Shown one piece after another: positions 38,962-50,975 of a stretch of 64,000 bases of DNA (positions are counted from its first letter, which is position 1; the number at the start of each line of letters is the position of its first letter). The notes beneath the pieces are model-generated. The model made no database searches. It was not told where the DNA came from and saw only the letters and a program-made list of their open reading frames with translations. Source of the stretch: Amaranthus tricolor (Eukaryota > Streptophyta > Magnoliopsida > Caryophyllales > Amaranthaceae); contig NC_080059.1 in NCBI RefSeq assembly GCF_026212465.1, positions 15,933,711 to 15,997,710 on the forward strand, given 5' to 3'. The translations under genes and the position numbers were made by a program.

Positions 38962-39254
38962 TAGAATTTCAACACAGTTGGAAAACCTCCAGGAGAATGA
39001 GTTTCACGAATCACAATTAATATCCAATCATCTTTACAACCAGTCTTTATGAAATCTACGCACCTACGATCAGAAAGTCTTACCTCCATATCGGCACCGT
39101 CATCGTATACATTGACACCTAAATCACGACCACACGATTTTTTGATGTGTTGTTCACTGATTGATATTAAAAACTTGAGAGAAATTGGGAAAGAATCATA
39201 GGTTTTGATAGAAATCCAAAATTTGTTGAAAAATCCAACGATCATCACAAGCAA
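38962..39254 (-). pseudogene. Degenerate partial cyclin-J18-like copy (copy 2)
   Basis: Equals 16990-17282. Confidence 0.8.
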
Positions 39255-39263
39255 TGCAGAATT

Positions 39264-39980
39264 TCAAAATTTTTGAAAAACATGGTGGAAGATGAGTTTC
39301 ACGATTAACATCAAATCTTCTTCTTTACAACCAGTCACGAAATTCATCCAACTAACAACCGGAAACTCGCACGTCTGTTTCGGAACCGTAATCGCATACA
39401 CCGATGACAAAATCGCCGCCGCACTATACACCGGTGATTCTTCGAACAATCGCGAAATTTCATCGTTTACGTAAATCAAATCCATAACATCGCAGCAAGC
39501 ATCAAAACTCACCAAATCTCCAACTCTAGCTACCTCTTTCAGCTTCATTAGCAACTCCTGAACAACCAAAAACGCAGAGTTTTTTAATGTTCCGACCTCG
39601 AAATTTAGGGTTTGTAAAAATACAACTTCGGCGTCCAAGAAGTCAGATTTTGTGAAATGCTGATCTTTGATGAGTTGATCACTGATAGATTTTAGAGATT
39701 TTAGAGAAATTGGAGGAGAATCGTAGGTTTTGCTAGAAATCCAAAGGGAGACTAGAGAAAATAGCTGTAAATTAGGGAATTTGATAGGTTTTTCTAGTAA
39801 CCAGTGACGGTGAGTTGATGAAGTGAGAGAAACGAAGAATCGATGAGCAAAGAGAGAAAGAGAAGCGTATTTCACGGCTTGAGAAAGTTTCAATTTTTCG
39901 GCACTTTTAATGAGGAAATTCAAAGCGTCAAGACGAAGTGTCAATGGCGGACAAATCTGGAATTCAGGTTTGTTCTTCAT
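39264..39980 (-). CDS. CYCJ18: Cyclin-J18-like protein (copy 2)
   Basis: Equals 17292-18008, with an identical 238-residue product. If the block is a false duplication, this is the same gene counted twice. Confidence 0.85.
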   Translation of the reverse strand: MKNKPEFQICPPLTLRLDALNFLIKSAEKLKLSQAVKYASLSLFAHRFFVSLTSSTHRHWLLEKPIKFPNLQLFSLVSLWISSKTYDSPPISLKSLKSISDQLIKDQHFTKSDFLDAEVVFLQTLNFEVGTLKNSAFLVVQELLMKLKEVARVGDLVSFDACCDVMDLIYVNDEISRLFEESPVYSAAAILSSVYAITVPKQTCEFPVVSWMNFVTGCKEEDLMLIVKLIFHHVFQKF

Positions 39981-40138
39981 TTTGTTTTCTTTCGCAGTAA
40001 TACCTTTTCTTGCTACAAGAGGTAATTTAAGACGAAGGGTTCTTGTTTTTTTAGGTAGAATAATTTAATATATTTTTTAATTTTTCTATGGTATTTCAAT
40101 TATTAATTAATAATGCATAATTTCATAGATTGTCATGA

Positions 40139-40225
40139 GACCGCGTGCTATTTACGTTAACTAGTTATAGGGCCGCGTGCTATTTACGTTAACTAGTTAT
40201 AGGGCCGCGTGCTATGCATGCGGTC
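40139..40225. repeat. 32-bp minisatellite (copy 2)
   Basis: Equals 18167-18253. The 1.1 kb after it (40226-41350) equals 18254-19378. Confidence 0.85.
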
Positions 40226-41350
40226 CCCCGAATTACACAATTAATTTAATAATAATAATAATTTGCGTTGTTTTTGTTTCATAGAAAAGCAATAAATTAA
40301 TCGCTTTTAAAAAAAAAAACAAACTTGAAACCCATATCCTAAGCAACACATGCCAACACAAGAAACCGTGAAATAATCTCACACATACATAATGCTAACG
40401 CCTTCATTCCAACAAACTAGAGTCAAAACAATCACAACATTTAGAAATAACCCTAATCTCCTTCAAGTGGGTTGTAGAAATCACTTCTCATTACAACATA
40501 TGCCAAGTAAATCTTCCCTTCAGCTGCTCCAGTTGGCACATTACAAAATCTCGCTCTCAAAATCTGCACATGAAATTAGAGACCAGTGTAACTCTTAATC
40601 TTCTATCAAGTTTGTACTTGTGAGGAGCAGAAGACACTTGACACTCAAAAAAATAAAGTATCATCGTAAATAAATCCATGGAAATGTAACTAAACAACTC
40701 AAAACATAGTACACTGTCTCTACAAAAAGATGCAAGTTTTAAAGCCAACAAAGGCTAGACAAAGAAGTACAATCAGAAGTTAGCAAGGGGCATAGTAAAG
40801 GAAACCAGAGTCACATAAAGTACTGTAGTTCTAAATTCAATATCAATGGTAATTTTAATCAAACGACCTAGCCTTAGATTTCCGCTTGTCCACACCGCGG
40901 ACAATATCAAACGACTAACTCAATTACTTATCTTAAACAACCATAGAGTCACATAAAGTACATTAGTACTAAATTCAGAAAACAGTAAACCAGCATATAG
41001 CACTCTAGGGCACTAATTTCATGTAATCTGCATCCATCATATTAATAAATAGACAAAGATGGGTCTATTGATACATTTTCAAGATACTTTTAACAAACAT
41101 GCCAATATCTAAAACAAAGCAACACCACTTTATACAGATGAATATAGTGGCAATAGTATTAACCAACATGATAAGCACCAAGACAAAATCAGCAATGTTC
41201 ATCATTCTTCTACAACAGCAAGAACTCAAAACACACCAATGTGCTAAAAGTAAAGTGTTATACTCTATTAATCCTCGAGCAAGAAGACGGATAGTCACGG
41301 CAGACAACATTTCAATGAACTATAGAAAGATAAAGTGATGATTCAATAAC

Positions 41351-41770
41351 CTTGACCGAGCTTGAATTTGAAAGGAGTTCCCCTGTCTCGGCTCAAATCA
41401 AATTGAGTCTCATCCAGCAGTGTTCCCACGTAATGAACTGCCAAAAATCATCAAATTGTGAATCAACATATGTGATTAAACTTACAATAATTGTAGACTT
41501 GTAGTCCATAAATAGAATCAAATACAAAATCCGATCAAAATGTCAAATTCAACGAATTATACCTTCAACTTCATCGCCGATAGAAGGCTTCTCCCAACCT
41601 TCACCTTCAACAATAAGCTTCTTCTTCATTCCCATCTCAGCGATCTCCTTCTCTTCACCAACCTTTAACGCCGGAATTTTATCTACCACATCATCATCAT
41701 TCTCCATTTCCATATCCATATCTTCTTCAACAGCTCCTGAGCTGGTAGGAAACTCAAAATCGTCCTCCAT
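41351..41770 (-). pseudogene. FKBP-type gene 5' fragment (copy 2)
   Basis: Equals 19379-19798. Exon 1 is 41563-41770 and exon 2 is 41351-41437. The 0.9 kb upstream equals 19799-20687. Confidence 0.7.
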
Positions 41771-42659
41771 TTATGAATTCGCTAAGTAATCGAAATCAAA
41801 AGAGAGTAGTAGAAATCTAGTATTTGAAATTAAAGTTTTGGATTGTTGCAATTATGTTTTTTGGATGAACAAGAAATTTGCTAGTGAAAGGGGATTTATA
41901 GCACGAAGGAGTAGTTTGTAGACTCCAGAGAGTTCGAAAATGGCAAGGAAGATGAAGATTGTTCCAGAAAATGGTGTGGCAGATTTTTTTTTTATGATTT
42001 TGAAAGTTTTACTTTTATTCTTTTTTATTGTCTGATTCCACAAATGGCCATTCAATATGCATCTCCGATGAATAAATTCTCCAATTCATTAAATTAAATG
42101 CAAAAAAAGCAAGCATCTGAAACTCCATTAATAAACAAAATGTCTATAGATTCATTTAATGCAAGTTTCCATTAAACTGAAACTGCATTACATAGAAAGT
42201 GAAAAAAAATGCATTAGGCCACAGAAAAGCAATCAGGTAGAAAGCAATTGAATGTAGAACAATGTACCTTTGAGTTGGAGCTCAGAAACAAGCAATTGAA
42301 TGTAGAACAAAGAATATTGGTGTAGTTGGTGTATTAATATAGGGCTGCCATCTGAAATCGGTGGAAAAAGTTAATGAAGACAGATGGATGGATGGGTGTG
42401 GATAGCCGCCCAGAAAACAGGGAGCCGTTCAATGAGCAACTTCATTAATGAGAAAACCTTCACTTGGGTATTAACCAGCGAATGTCTGACTTCATTTGGG
42501 TATTAACCAGGTTTAATGAAGACTGAGATGTATAATCAGGTTAAGCATGACATGTGTTGGCATGTATGTGGCAATGAGCCTATGACATGGAAGGCAGCTA
42601 AACAAAACAACTATTGATGATGAACAGTATTTTGCTTTTCCATGTATTTTAATTTTATA

Positions 42660-42986
42660 CTTCTTCCATTTCGTTTTACTTGTTACATTTGTATAGGCAC
42701 GCGAATTAAAAAAAGTGATTGACCTACACAATATCTGATTGTTTACTTTATAGAGTATGATCTTTTATTATTGTTAATTGAAAAAGAAAAAGGAAAAATA
42801 GGTTGTTAGGTTACTTTATAGAGTATAGTATAGTATTTTATTATAAAGTATAAAGTATAGAGTAGGATAAAAATAAGAGTAGGTAGAACTTTAAATAATT
42901 GTTTTATTATTAAAAACGGAAATGTAGCAAGTAATATGAAAATTGCCAAAAATAGAAATGTAGCGGGTATTATGGAATCGAGGAAG
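42660..42986. mobile_element. Degenerate Stowaway-like MITE (copy 2)
   Basis: Equals 20688-21014. The following 42987-43734 equals 21015-21762. Confidence 0.65.
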
Positions 42987-43734
42987 TAGTTATTAGAGGA
43001 TATAAAATGAATTTCTTTTTTATTACTTTTGCTTTTAATTACCTAAATTAATTTTTTATTTTCCTTTACTGATTAATTTTAACTCCTACTAAATGCCCAC
43101 CATAGAAGAGGAAGGCATCCACCAGTGAAGAGGAAGACCTCCATTGACGCACGTCTCATCTCTTTCATGCCTTATCTACTTTCAAATTTACTGATTAACT
43201 CCCACCAAATACCCAACTAGCAATGGTAAGTTTCCTTGGTTTTTTTCTTTAGTTTTGGTAATTTTTCTTAATTTGATTTGTACTAGTCTAGTTTATGTGA
43301 CTACTTTACAATAAAATGGTCATCTATGCATTATAAAGTTGTTATTGTGCAACACCCACTTTTGCTTATTAGTTGCTACTAGATACACACCCGTGCTACG
43401 TACAGAGACTGAAAAAAAAATTTTGAATTAATTTTATACTTGTATAATATTTGTTTTAAAGATCATTTACATTAAAAATTCAAAAGAAGGTTATATTATC
43501 AATCTTGTTTTTTCATTAATAGTTTCTATAGATTATAGAAGTGAGATTTTATATTTATTTTTTTAATTACTATATTAACATAAATAAATTTTATTTTATT
43601 TTTTAATAAATTTAAATAATTGAATGATGTTTTGAACTGTGTTTAAATAAGATAAAAATATTACAAATTTGGTCTCATTTTAAAGATTTTGAAAAAATAT
43701 TACCATTAGTACAATTTTTTTAAAAATATATTTA

Positions 43735-44632
43735 TTTATAGGTGAAATTACTATTTAATAATAAAACTAATTTTTAAAGAAAATAAGAATATGAAGTAGA
43801 TAAGTAGTAATTACAGAATTTGCATGTTAGAGTAATTATGAAAATATAATTATTCTACAGCTTGTAAATAAATTTTGTTATATCAAAATATTATTCTCTT
43901 TTATTTTCGAAATAATATTAGAAAATAATACTGGCTTACAAATTTAGTCACGTTTTATTTTGCTATATCAAAAAGTTATTCTATTTTACCAAGGTAAATA
44001 ATAGAGAAATAATACTGATTAACAAATCTTCTTCTGCACACTAAATTGTACTATATTAGGAGATGATTTTCACTACAAATTCAGCTGCCACATTAGCATA
44101 AAAATAAGCGGAAAAATTTTGTTTAGAGTCTGATACGTGTCAGTCCTGTTTCTTCATTACTAGGTTTTATAGATTATAGATTATAGATTTATAGGTGAAA
44201 TTACCTATTTAATAATAAAACTACTTTTCAAAGAAAAACATAGATATGAAGTAGATAAGTAGCAATGACAGAATTTGCATGTCAGTATAATTATGAAGAT
44301 ATAATTATTCTACAGCTAGTAAATATTAATCTTGAAAAATAATTTTGTGATATCGAGATATTATTCTCTTTTATTTTGGAAATAATATTGGTTTACAAAT
44401 TTAATCACATTTCATTTTGCTCTATCAAAAAGTTATTCTATTTTACCAAGGTAAGTAATATGGAAATAATACTGATTATTGAATCTTTCTATGCACACTA
44501 AATTGTACTATATTAAAAAAATTATTTTCACTACTATTCAACAACCACGTGAGCATAGAAATGAGCAGGATAATTATCGCTGAGAGTCTGACATTTATCA
44601 GTCCTGTTTCTTTATTAATAGTTTTATAGATT
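43735..44632. repeat. 453-bp tandem duplication (copy 2)
   Basis: Equals 21763-22660. The following 44633-45603 equals 22661-23631, the non-coding 3' flank of the GLP gene. Confidence 0.8.
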
Positions 44633-45603
44633 GTGTAGTAGCTGCTCATATTTACATATTTCCTCTATGAAGTTGTGATTGTGTTGGAGCTACTTTTGCT
44701 TATTAGTTGCTAATTAACCATGCTTATAGTTGCTTCATGTGTTGCTAACTTGCTATTGTTGCTTATTAATTAGTACTATGAAGTTGCTATTCGCACTATG
44801 AAGTTGCTATTGTTGTTTCTCATTAACTGCACAAATGAATGAGATTTGGTAATGCTCTTTATGAAATAAGAGAGATAGGCTGTGACAATTCTGATTTAAA
44901 CTAATGTGGAAGCTTTACACTTATTTCGGGCTACTACGTTGATAATACAATCAAATGTTCAACTGATTATATTATCCACTAGGCGTCTATCAAATAATTT
45001 AAATATCATAGTTTACAACCTTTGAAATATGTAAAGAAATTATATTACAAGAATCATTTGAAATCAAATAATTAAATTCATTCCAAGGCAAAATGTGAAA
45101 ATGTGGTATTAGGTGGTAGTAAATATTGTGAACAATCAACCTTTTTATGATCAAAGTTTCATTACCATGGGAATAACATGGTGCATTAATATCATGAAAA
45201 TTTACAGTACAAATCATTCTCATTACCATTGTTTAGTATCAACCACCAAAATGGCCGCAAATGATTTAGTTATTTTTTTTGTTTAGGGTTGGCAAAGAGA
45301 AGAGTGGGCTAAGGAGAAGCAACGAAATCAAACTTAAGATCTTTTCGGAAAAACGATACATACATCAATCGAGACATTTTAATTTTACACAAATAAAAAT
45401 GATTTGTCACATAATTATGTAAAAATATAACACATGTATTGTTCCATAATCACTTAAGAATAACCAAGTCCATAAGAACTTCATAGTCATTTATTACAAG
45501 AAAATTATTCTTTAACAAAGTAAAAAGTAAAAGATTTAAATTTATTGTAAATCCATATAAACCATGCATACTAAATTATAAACAAAATAAATGAAAAACA
45601 ATA

Positions 45604-45794
45604 TTAATTTTTGCCAAGTATCTTCCTCATCCGCTCAATTTCTTGAGGACTCATAAGAGTAATTTTTTGAGCAATTTGAGGAGGTAAATTACCACTGAAT
45701 AGGGCAGGAGTTGTGAGTTGAAAACCTGGAATTGCACTATGTAAGCTAACATATGCAAGAGCCGGAGTTTTACCCACGTTAATCTGAAAGTGAA
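45604..45794 (-). pseudogene. Germin-like protein gene, 3' part (interrupted gene)
   Basis: Minus strand, the C-terminal part of a GLP of the auxin-binding-protein ABP19/20-like group: HFQINVGKTPALAYVS and then PGFQLTTPALF..NLPPQIAQK, ending at a stop at 45604-45606. It opens with the His of the second germin box (LLHFQ). The 5' part lies 4.75 kb away at 50555-50975, on the other side of a copia insertion. Gcaag at 45795-45799 is the target-site duplication. In this state the gene cannot give a normal transcript unless the whole element is removed. Confidence 0.9.
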
Positions 45795-45799
45795 GCAAG
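45795..45799. repeat. Target-site duplication gcaag, left copy
   Basis: Matches gcaag at 50550-50554. It is an exact 5-bp duplication, the normal size for LTR retrotransposon integration. Confidence 0.95.
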
Positions 45800-46081
45800 T
45801 GATGTGTTAATCTTGTTGTTATTGGGTCATTTCAGTAAATGAATAAGTGTATTTTGTTTACATGCTTTTGTTTGCGGTTTTAGAAGTCCAGTATGTTTGC
45901 TAAAAATAGGTAGCAGTTTTTTTTTTAGAATCCAGTTATTAGTTCTTCAAAAACGTGGCTGTAAAGGGATATAGTTAATATATGAAAAAAAACCAGAACA
46001 TGATGCATATGATCGCATCACAAAATCCTCTCCTGTTTTGCTCTTTGTTCTAATTTACTGAATTGGTAATCAGAACCAACA
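45800..46081 (+). repeat. 5' LTR of the GLP-inserted copia
   Basis: 282 bp, TG...CA ends. Confidence 0.95.
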
Positions 46082-46083
46082 TT

Positions 46084-46098
46084 TGGTACCAGAGCCCG
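46084..46098 (+). other. Primer-binding site of the GLP-inserted copia
   Basis: The sequence tggtaccagagcccg starts two bases after the LTR. It differs by one base from the common tggtatcagagc core complementary to initiator Met-tRNA. Confidence 0.85.
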
Positions 46099-46112
46099 GT
46101 TCAAGGAGAGAA

Positions 46113-48605
46113 ATGGCAGAAGATGGAAATCCATCTAAGACCGTTGCAATTCACCAACCGATGGCCAAAGGTGTCTCCATACCGATCCAGTATCCCATGT
46201 TAAGCGAGACGAATTACGGAATATGGGCTGTCAAGATGAAGATAGTCCTCCGTTCGCTGGGAGTTTGGTCTGTGATCGAAGGAGGGGACGAAAATGATGA
46301 CAAGGATCAAGGAGCGATGGTTGCAATATCTCAGGCAGTGCCAGACGATGTCATGATGGCGATCGCAGAGAAGAACTCGGCCAAGGAGGCGTGGGATGCT
46401 CTCAGGGAGATGCGATTTGGTGAAGACCGTGTCAAGAAGGCGCGTGTACAACTGTTAAAGCGACAACTTAGTAAGTTGCAAATGGAGGAATCGGAAACAG
46501 TAAATGAGTACTCTATGAAACTTACCACGCTGGTGGCTGAAGTTCGATCACTTGGCACGAGAATTGATGACAGCGAGGTGGTTGAAAAACTATTCGGTTC
46601 AGTGCCGGATCGTTTTCTTCAGATAATTGGTACTATTGAGCAATTCGGTGATATCGAGAAGATGTCAGTATCCGAGGCAATCGCCCGTCTCAGAACCTTT
46701 GAGGAAGGTCTTAAAGGTCGAGTGCACTCAAAGGGCAACGGTGATCAATTGCTTCTCACACAAGCCGAGTGGGAGGCTAAGTCAGCAAAGGGGAAGAAAG
46801 AAGGTAACTCCAGCAGCACTAAAAGAGGAGGCCATTTTGGAAGAGGTCGAGGACGCGGACGCGGACAAGGTGGTGGCCGAGGAAATGAGTTCCATGCTGG
46901 TAATGATAGGAAATCACGAAATTTTGACATATCTAAGGTGAAGTGTTACAATTGCAATGACTATGGACACTTTGCAAAAGAGTGCCCAAAACCAAATCGA
47001 AGGCAGCAAGCCAACCTTCTTACAACTGAAACTGTTGATGAACCAACACTGTTGGTGGCTAAAATCTGTGTCTCTAACCATGCTGAACAGCACAAGCACT
47101 TGTTTCTACATGAAGACAAGGTGGTACCAAAACTAAAAGGATCTCGTGAAAAGTCTTGGTACCTAGATACTGGCGCAAGTAACCACATGACGGGAAGCAT
47201 TGATAAATTTGCCGAAATCGATAGGACCATTAAAGGGTCTGTCAAATTCGGAGACGGTTCAGCAGTAGAGATACAGGGAAGAGGCTCCGTGTTAATTGAA
47301 TGTCTGACTGGTGCACACCGTTTACTCACTGAAGTTTATTATGTACCAATGTTAAGAAGCAATATTATAAGTATTGGTCAATTGGATGAGATTGGGCGCA
47401 AGATCGAGATTAACGGTGGAGTAATGTCTATCCTAGACAATACCCGAAGGTTGCTGGCCAAAGTAAGCAGATCAGGAAGTCGGTTATATGTGCTGCACAT
47501 AACCCCGGCTCTTCCAGAATGTCTTTTAGCAAGGAGTAAAGAAGAAGCATGGCGCTGGCATGCAAGGTATGGGCATGTTAACTTTCATGCTTTGAAGCTC
47601 CTAAGTCAAAAACAGATGGTGCAGGGACTACCTCTAATTGAGCATGAGGATCGCATCTGTGATGGTTGTTTGATTGGAAAACAACACCGAAGTCCATTTC
47701 CAGCAGTGGCGAAATTCAGAGCAGACTTACCTCTTGGGTTGTGGCATGGAGATTTGTGCGGACAAATAAGTCCTGCTACACATGGAGGCAATCGTTATTT
47801 CCTGATGCTGGTTGATGATTGTACAAGATACATGTGGGTGGTGATGATCCAAAGCAAAGATGAGGCATTTAAAGCATTTAAGAAGGTCAAGGCAGCAGCA
47901 GAAATAGAGACAAACAGCAAGCTGAAAGCTTTGCGGACGGATCGTGGTGGTGAATTCACCTCAAATGAGTTCAAAACTTACTGTGAATTGCAGGGAATTA
48001 GGCGTTATCTCACAGCACCTTACTCTCCTCAGCAGAATGGAGTTGTCGAACGACGAAATCAGACGGTGGTCGGCATGGCAAGAAGCTTGTTGAAGAGTAT
48101 GGATGTCCCAGGTGAGTTTTGGGGAGAAGCGGTATCAACTGCCGTATATCTCCTAAATAGATCACCAACAAAGAGTGTCAGTGGCAAAACTCCCTATGAA
48201 GCATACTACAACCGAAAACCTTCTGTTGATCACTTTCGCATTTTTGGATGTGTGGCATACGTAAAAGATGTTACACCACACCTTCCAAAACTAGCAGACC
48301 GAAGCAAGCCAATGGTGTTTATTGGTTATGATTCAAATACAAAAGGCTACAGAATGTTTGATCCAACGTTAAAAAAGGTAGTGGTGACACGAGATGTTGT
48401 GTTTCAAGAAGAAAAGAAGTGGGAATGGAGCAAATCTCCAGAAACTGGAACAAGTGCAGCGGGAAACACTCTTACAACTCACTATTTTACCTATCAGGAA
48501 CCGAAAGAGAGCGGCAGCGGTCCTGGTCGTGGTATTAGCAATTCTGGCATGGATTCTCCTGACATATCAGTCAAATACCGAATCCTCTCAACCCACAACA
48601 CCTGA
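46113..48605 (+). CDS. Copia gag, protease and integrase part of the polyprotein
   Basis: I start at the ATG at 46113 (MAEDGNPSK); the frame is open a little further upstream, but only through the PBS and without an ATG. Counting from 46113: UBN2-type gag at about residues 20-190, an RG-rich stretch near 245-262, CCHC zinc knuckle [14 protein letters not shown] from 278, protease active site DTGAS at 352, the His-His-Cys-Cys region from H483, and integrase catalytic D547, D610 and E646 with the canonical 35-residue D-E spacing and a GVVERRNQT context. The frame ends at 48605 in the linker after integrase, while the reverse transcriptase continues in another frame. That is a one-base shift, either mutation or base-calling error. 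Confidence 0.93.
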   Translation: MAEDGNPSKTVAIHQPMAKGVSIPIQYPMLSETNYGIWAVKMKIVLRSLGVWSVIEGGDENDDKDQGAMVAISQAVPDDVMMAIAEKNSAKEAWDALREMRFGEDRVKKARVQLLKRQLSKLQMEESETVNEYSMKLTTLVAEVRSLGTRIDDSEVVEKLFGSVPDRFLQIIGTIEQFGDIEKMSVSEAIARLRTFEEGLKGRVHSKGNGDQLLLTQAEWEAKSAKGKKEGNSSSTKRGGHFGRGRGRGRGQGGGRGNEFHAGNDRKSRNFDISKVKCYNCNDYGHFAKECPKPNRRQQANLLTTETVDEPTLLVAKICVSNHAEQHKHLFLHEDKVVPKLKGSREKSWYLDTGASNHMTGSIDKFAEIDRTIKGSVKFGDGSAVEIQGRGSVLIECLTGAHRLLTEVYYVPMLRSNIISIGQLDEIGRKIEINGGVMSILDNTRRLLAKVSRSGSRLYVLHITPALPECLLARSKEEAWRWHARYGHVNFHALKLLSQKQMVQGLPLIEHEDRICDGCLIGKQHRSPFPAVAKFRADLPLGLWHGDLCGQISPATHGGNRYFLMLVDDCTRYMWVVMIQSKDEAFKAFKKVKAAAEIETNSKLKALRTDRGGEFTSNEFKTYCELQGIRRYLTAPYSPQQNGVVERRNQTVVGMARSLLKSMDVPGEFWGEAVSTAVYLLNRSPTKSVSGKTPYEAYYNRKPSVDHFRIFGCVAYVKDVTPHLPKLADRSKPMVFIGYDSNTKGYRMFDPTLKKVVVTRDVVFQEEKKWEWSKSPETGTSAAGNTLTTHYFTYQEPKESGSGPGRGISNSGMDSPDISVKYRILSTHNT

Positions 48606-50268
48606 AGGAAGCTCTACAATTGGACCACGTGGTAAACGAGATCTCAAGAGTTTGTACGATGAGACCTTTCCCATTGAACTAGAGTTTTCGGGGCTGTGCT
48701 TGCTTGGAAAGGAGGAGCCTTCAACTTATGAAGAAGCCAAAACAGACCCGACATGGAGAGAAGCAATGGAGGAAGAGATAGCCATGATTCAGAAAAATGA
48801 AACTTGGAAGCTTGTCTCATTGCCAGAAAATCAGAAAACAGTGGGTTTAAAATGGGTTTACAAACTGAAGAGGGACACTCAAGGCAGGATTGTTAAACAC
48901 AAAGCGAGATTAGTTGCAAAGGGGTATGTTCAGAGACAAGGCATAGACTTTGATGAAGTCTTTGCCCCTGTTGCTCGGCTGGAGACAGTGCGTCTGCTGA
49001 TCACAATCGCAGCACATGGAGGATGGCAGGTGCATCATATGGATGTGAAATCAGCGTTTCTCAACGGTGATTTGGAAGAAGAGGTGTATGTCATGCAACC
49101 GCCAGGATTCGAAACAAAAGGGGAAGAGCATAAAGTGCTGAAATTGTATAAAGCACTGTACGGTTTGCGACAAGCACCTAGAGCTTGGAATTCAAAGTTG
49201 AATAAATCCTTGAAGGACCTTGGTTTTGAGAGGTGCAAGCTAGAGCATGCAATGTACACGAGAAAGGAAGGAAATTTGATTGTTGGAGTATACGTAGATG
49301 ATTTGATAATCACCGGAGAGAGTATTCGAGACATTGACAAGTTCAAATCTCAGATGAAAGGTGTATTTGCCATGAGTGATCTTGGATTACTTAGCTACTA
49401 TTTGGGGCTTGAAGTGTGTCAGACTTCAACAAGAATTACCTTAAAGCAATCAGGTTTTGCAAAGAAGGTGCTGGAGAAATGTGGGATGAAAGACTGTAAC
49501 TCAACACAGATTCCGATGGAACCTCGTCTGAAATTGAACAAGGACAGCCGTGAACCTTCAGTAGATGTAACCTTGTACCGAAGTATCGTTGGCAGCTTAA
49601 GATACCTATTGCACACACGACCAGACTTGGCATTCTCTGTCGACATGGTAAGCAGACACATGGAGAAGCCCACAACAGAGCACATGGCAGCCGTGAAGCA
49701 CATACTGCGCTATGTGAAAGGTACATTAAATCTCGGTTGTGTTTATGAGAAAAGGGAAGGAGGTTTGGAACTAGTCGGATACTCTGACAGTGATCTTGCC
49801 GGTGATACTAATGATAGGAAAAGTACTTCTGGTTTGATATTTTTCCTTGGAGAAACCCCAGTCAGCTGGTGTTCACAGAAACAGAAAGTGGTTGCGTTAT
49901 CTTCCTGTGAAGCAGAATACATTGCTGCATGTGCAGCAGCGTGTCAAGGAGTGTGGCTGGGGCGATTGTTGGCCGATTTGTTAAAGATTGAGATTAAGAA
50001 AGTGATTCTGAAGATTGATAATCAGTCCGCAATTGCATTGAGTAAGAATTCAGTCTATCATGAAAGGAGTAAGCACATTTATACCCGATTTCACTATATC
50101 AGGGATTGTGTTGAATCAGGATTAATTGAGGTTCAACATGTGTGCACTGAAGATCAGCGTGCTGATATTCTGACGAAGTCGCTGGCAAAGGTGAAGTTCC
50201 AGGAAATGAGAGAAAAGATCGGCGTGAAGACCGTTAGTGAAGAACAACAAGCTTATGGAGGAGATTGA
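48540..50268 (+). CDS. Copia reverse transcriptase and RNase H part of the polyprotein
   Basis: Open from 48394 in this frame, but meaningful only after about 48540, where it takes over from the first frame. It has the copia RT start ([28 protein letters not shown]), then [19 protein letters not shown] and the catalytic YVDDLIITG with the Asp pair at 49297-49302. RNase H follows, with [12 protein letters not shown] and [16 protein letters not shown], and the closing [11 protein letters not shown]. The stop codon overlaps the start of the 3' LTR. All catalytic motifs look intact. The coordinates mark the usable part, not a real start codon. Confidence 0.9.
50255..50265 (+). other. Polypurine tract
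   Basis: The purine-rich atggaggagat lies directly before the 3' LTR, where plus-strand synthesis starts. It overlaps the last codons of the polyprotein. Confidence 0.75.
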
Positions 50269-50549
50269 TGTGTTAATCTTGTTGTTATAGGGTCATTTCA
50301 GTAAATGAATAAGTGTATTTTGTTTACATGCTTTTGTTTGCGGTTTTAGAAGTCCAGTATGTTTGCTAAAAATAGGTAGCAGTTTTTTTTTTTAGAATCC
50401 AGTTATTAGTTCTTCAAAAACGTGGCTGTAAAGGGATATAGTTAATATATGAAAAAAAAACCAGAACATGATGCATATGATCGCATCACAAAATCCTCTC
50501 CTGTTTTGCTCTTTGTTCTAATTTACTGAATTGGTAATCAGAACCAACA
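50266..50549 (+). repeat. 3' LTR of the GLP-inserted copia
   Basis: 284 bp. It differs from the 5' LTR by one substitution, one extra T and one extra A in homopolymers. Confidence 0.95.
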
Positions 50550-50554
50550 GCAAG
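50550..50554. repeat. Target-site duplication gcaag, right copy
   Basis: Partner of 45795-45799. Confidence 0.95.
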
Positions 50555-50975
50555 GTCTCTGGAAAGATCATTACGTCACCAACTTCTAACCTTTTATAAT
50601 ATGCTGTATTATTGGTGTCGATAAATCCTGCGATAATTGACCCTTTTATTACAACAATAACTTCAGATGTTCTATGAGAATTTGCAGGAACAGCTCCATC
50701 CACGGCAATATCTAGCCGTGCCATAGAGATGCCTAAGCCATTTAAGGCAGGAAATGCAAATGACATTCCTAAAGTGATCTCATAGCCGAAGACATCTGTA
50801 ATATTTTTTTCACCACGAAATCCGGTGAAAACAAAGTCATCTGCAGTAAGTGTAACAGGATCTCTACAAGCATATCCTTGAGGTCCTCTAGGAAGATTGA
50901 GGTCTCCTACGCAATAATCTAATTCAATGGCATGACTAATAGCGGTTAAAAGACATAAAATGAAAAATACATGAG
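50555..50975 (-). pseudogene. Germin-like protein gene, 5' part (interrupted gene)
   Basis: Minus strand. It gives the end of a signal peptide (VFFILCLLTAISHA), then IELDYCVGDLNLPRGPQGYAC with both germin cysteines, and the cupin core up to GDVMIFPETL, where the copia element starts. Compared with the intact neighbour at 53190-53819, the first metal-binding His of germin box 1 is Asn (PANSHRTSE against PVHSHRTSE; codon aat). Its own start codon is lost: a solo LTR begins at 50976, and the sequence beyond that LTR has no in-frame ATG. The frame otherwise stays open, so decay is recent. Confidence 0.92.

Larger units (their letters stand above)
45800..50549 (+). mobile_element. Nearly intact young Ty1/copia retrotransposon inside a GLP gene
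   Basis: 4750 bp, inserted antisense to the GLP gene. The LTRs are 45800-46081 (282 bp) and 50266-50549 (284 bp), begin TGATGTG, end CCAACA, and sit between exact gcaag duplications. They differ by one substitution (attggg against ataggg) and two homopolymer indels. The domain order gag, protease, integrase, reverse transcriptase, RNase H is copia-type. All domains are present and the only evident coding defect is one frame change in the integrase-RT linker. At published plant substitution rates, one change in about 280 bp suggests an insertion of the order of a few hundred thousand years or less. Confidence 0.97.

Noticed and set aside
46083..46112. Upstream start of the copia polyprotein at a TTG
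   Set aside because: This stretch is the primer-binding site; the first ATG is at 46113.
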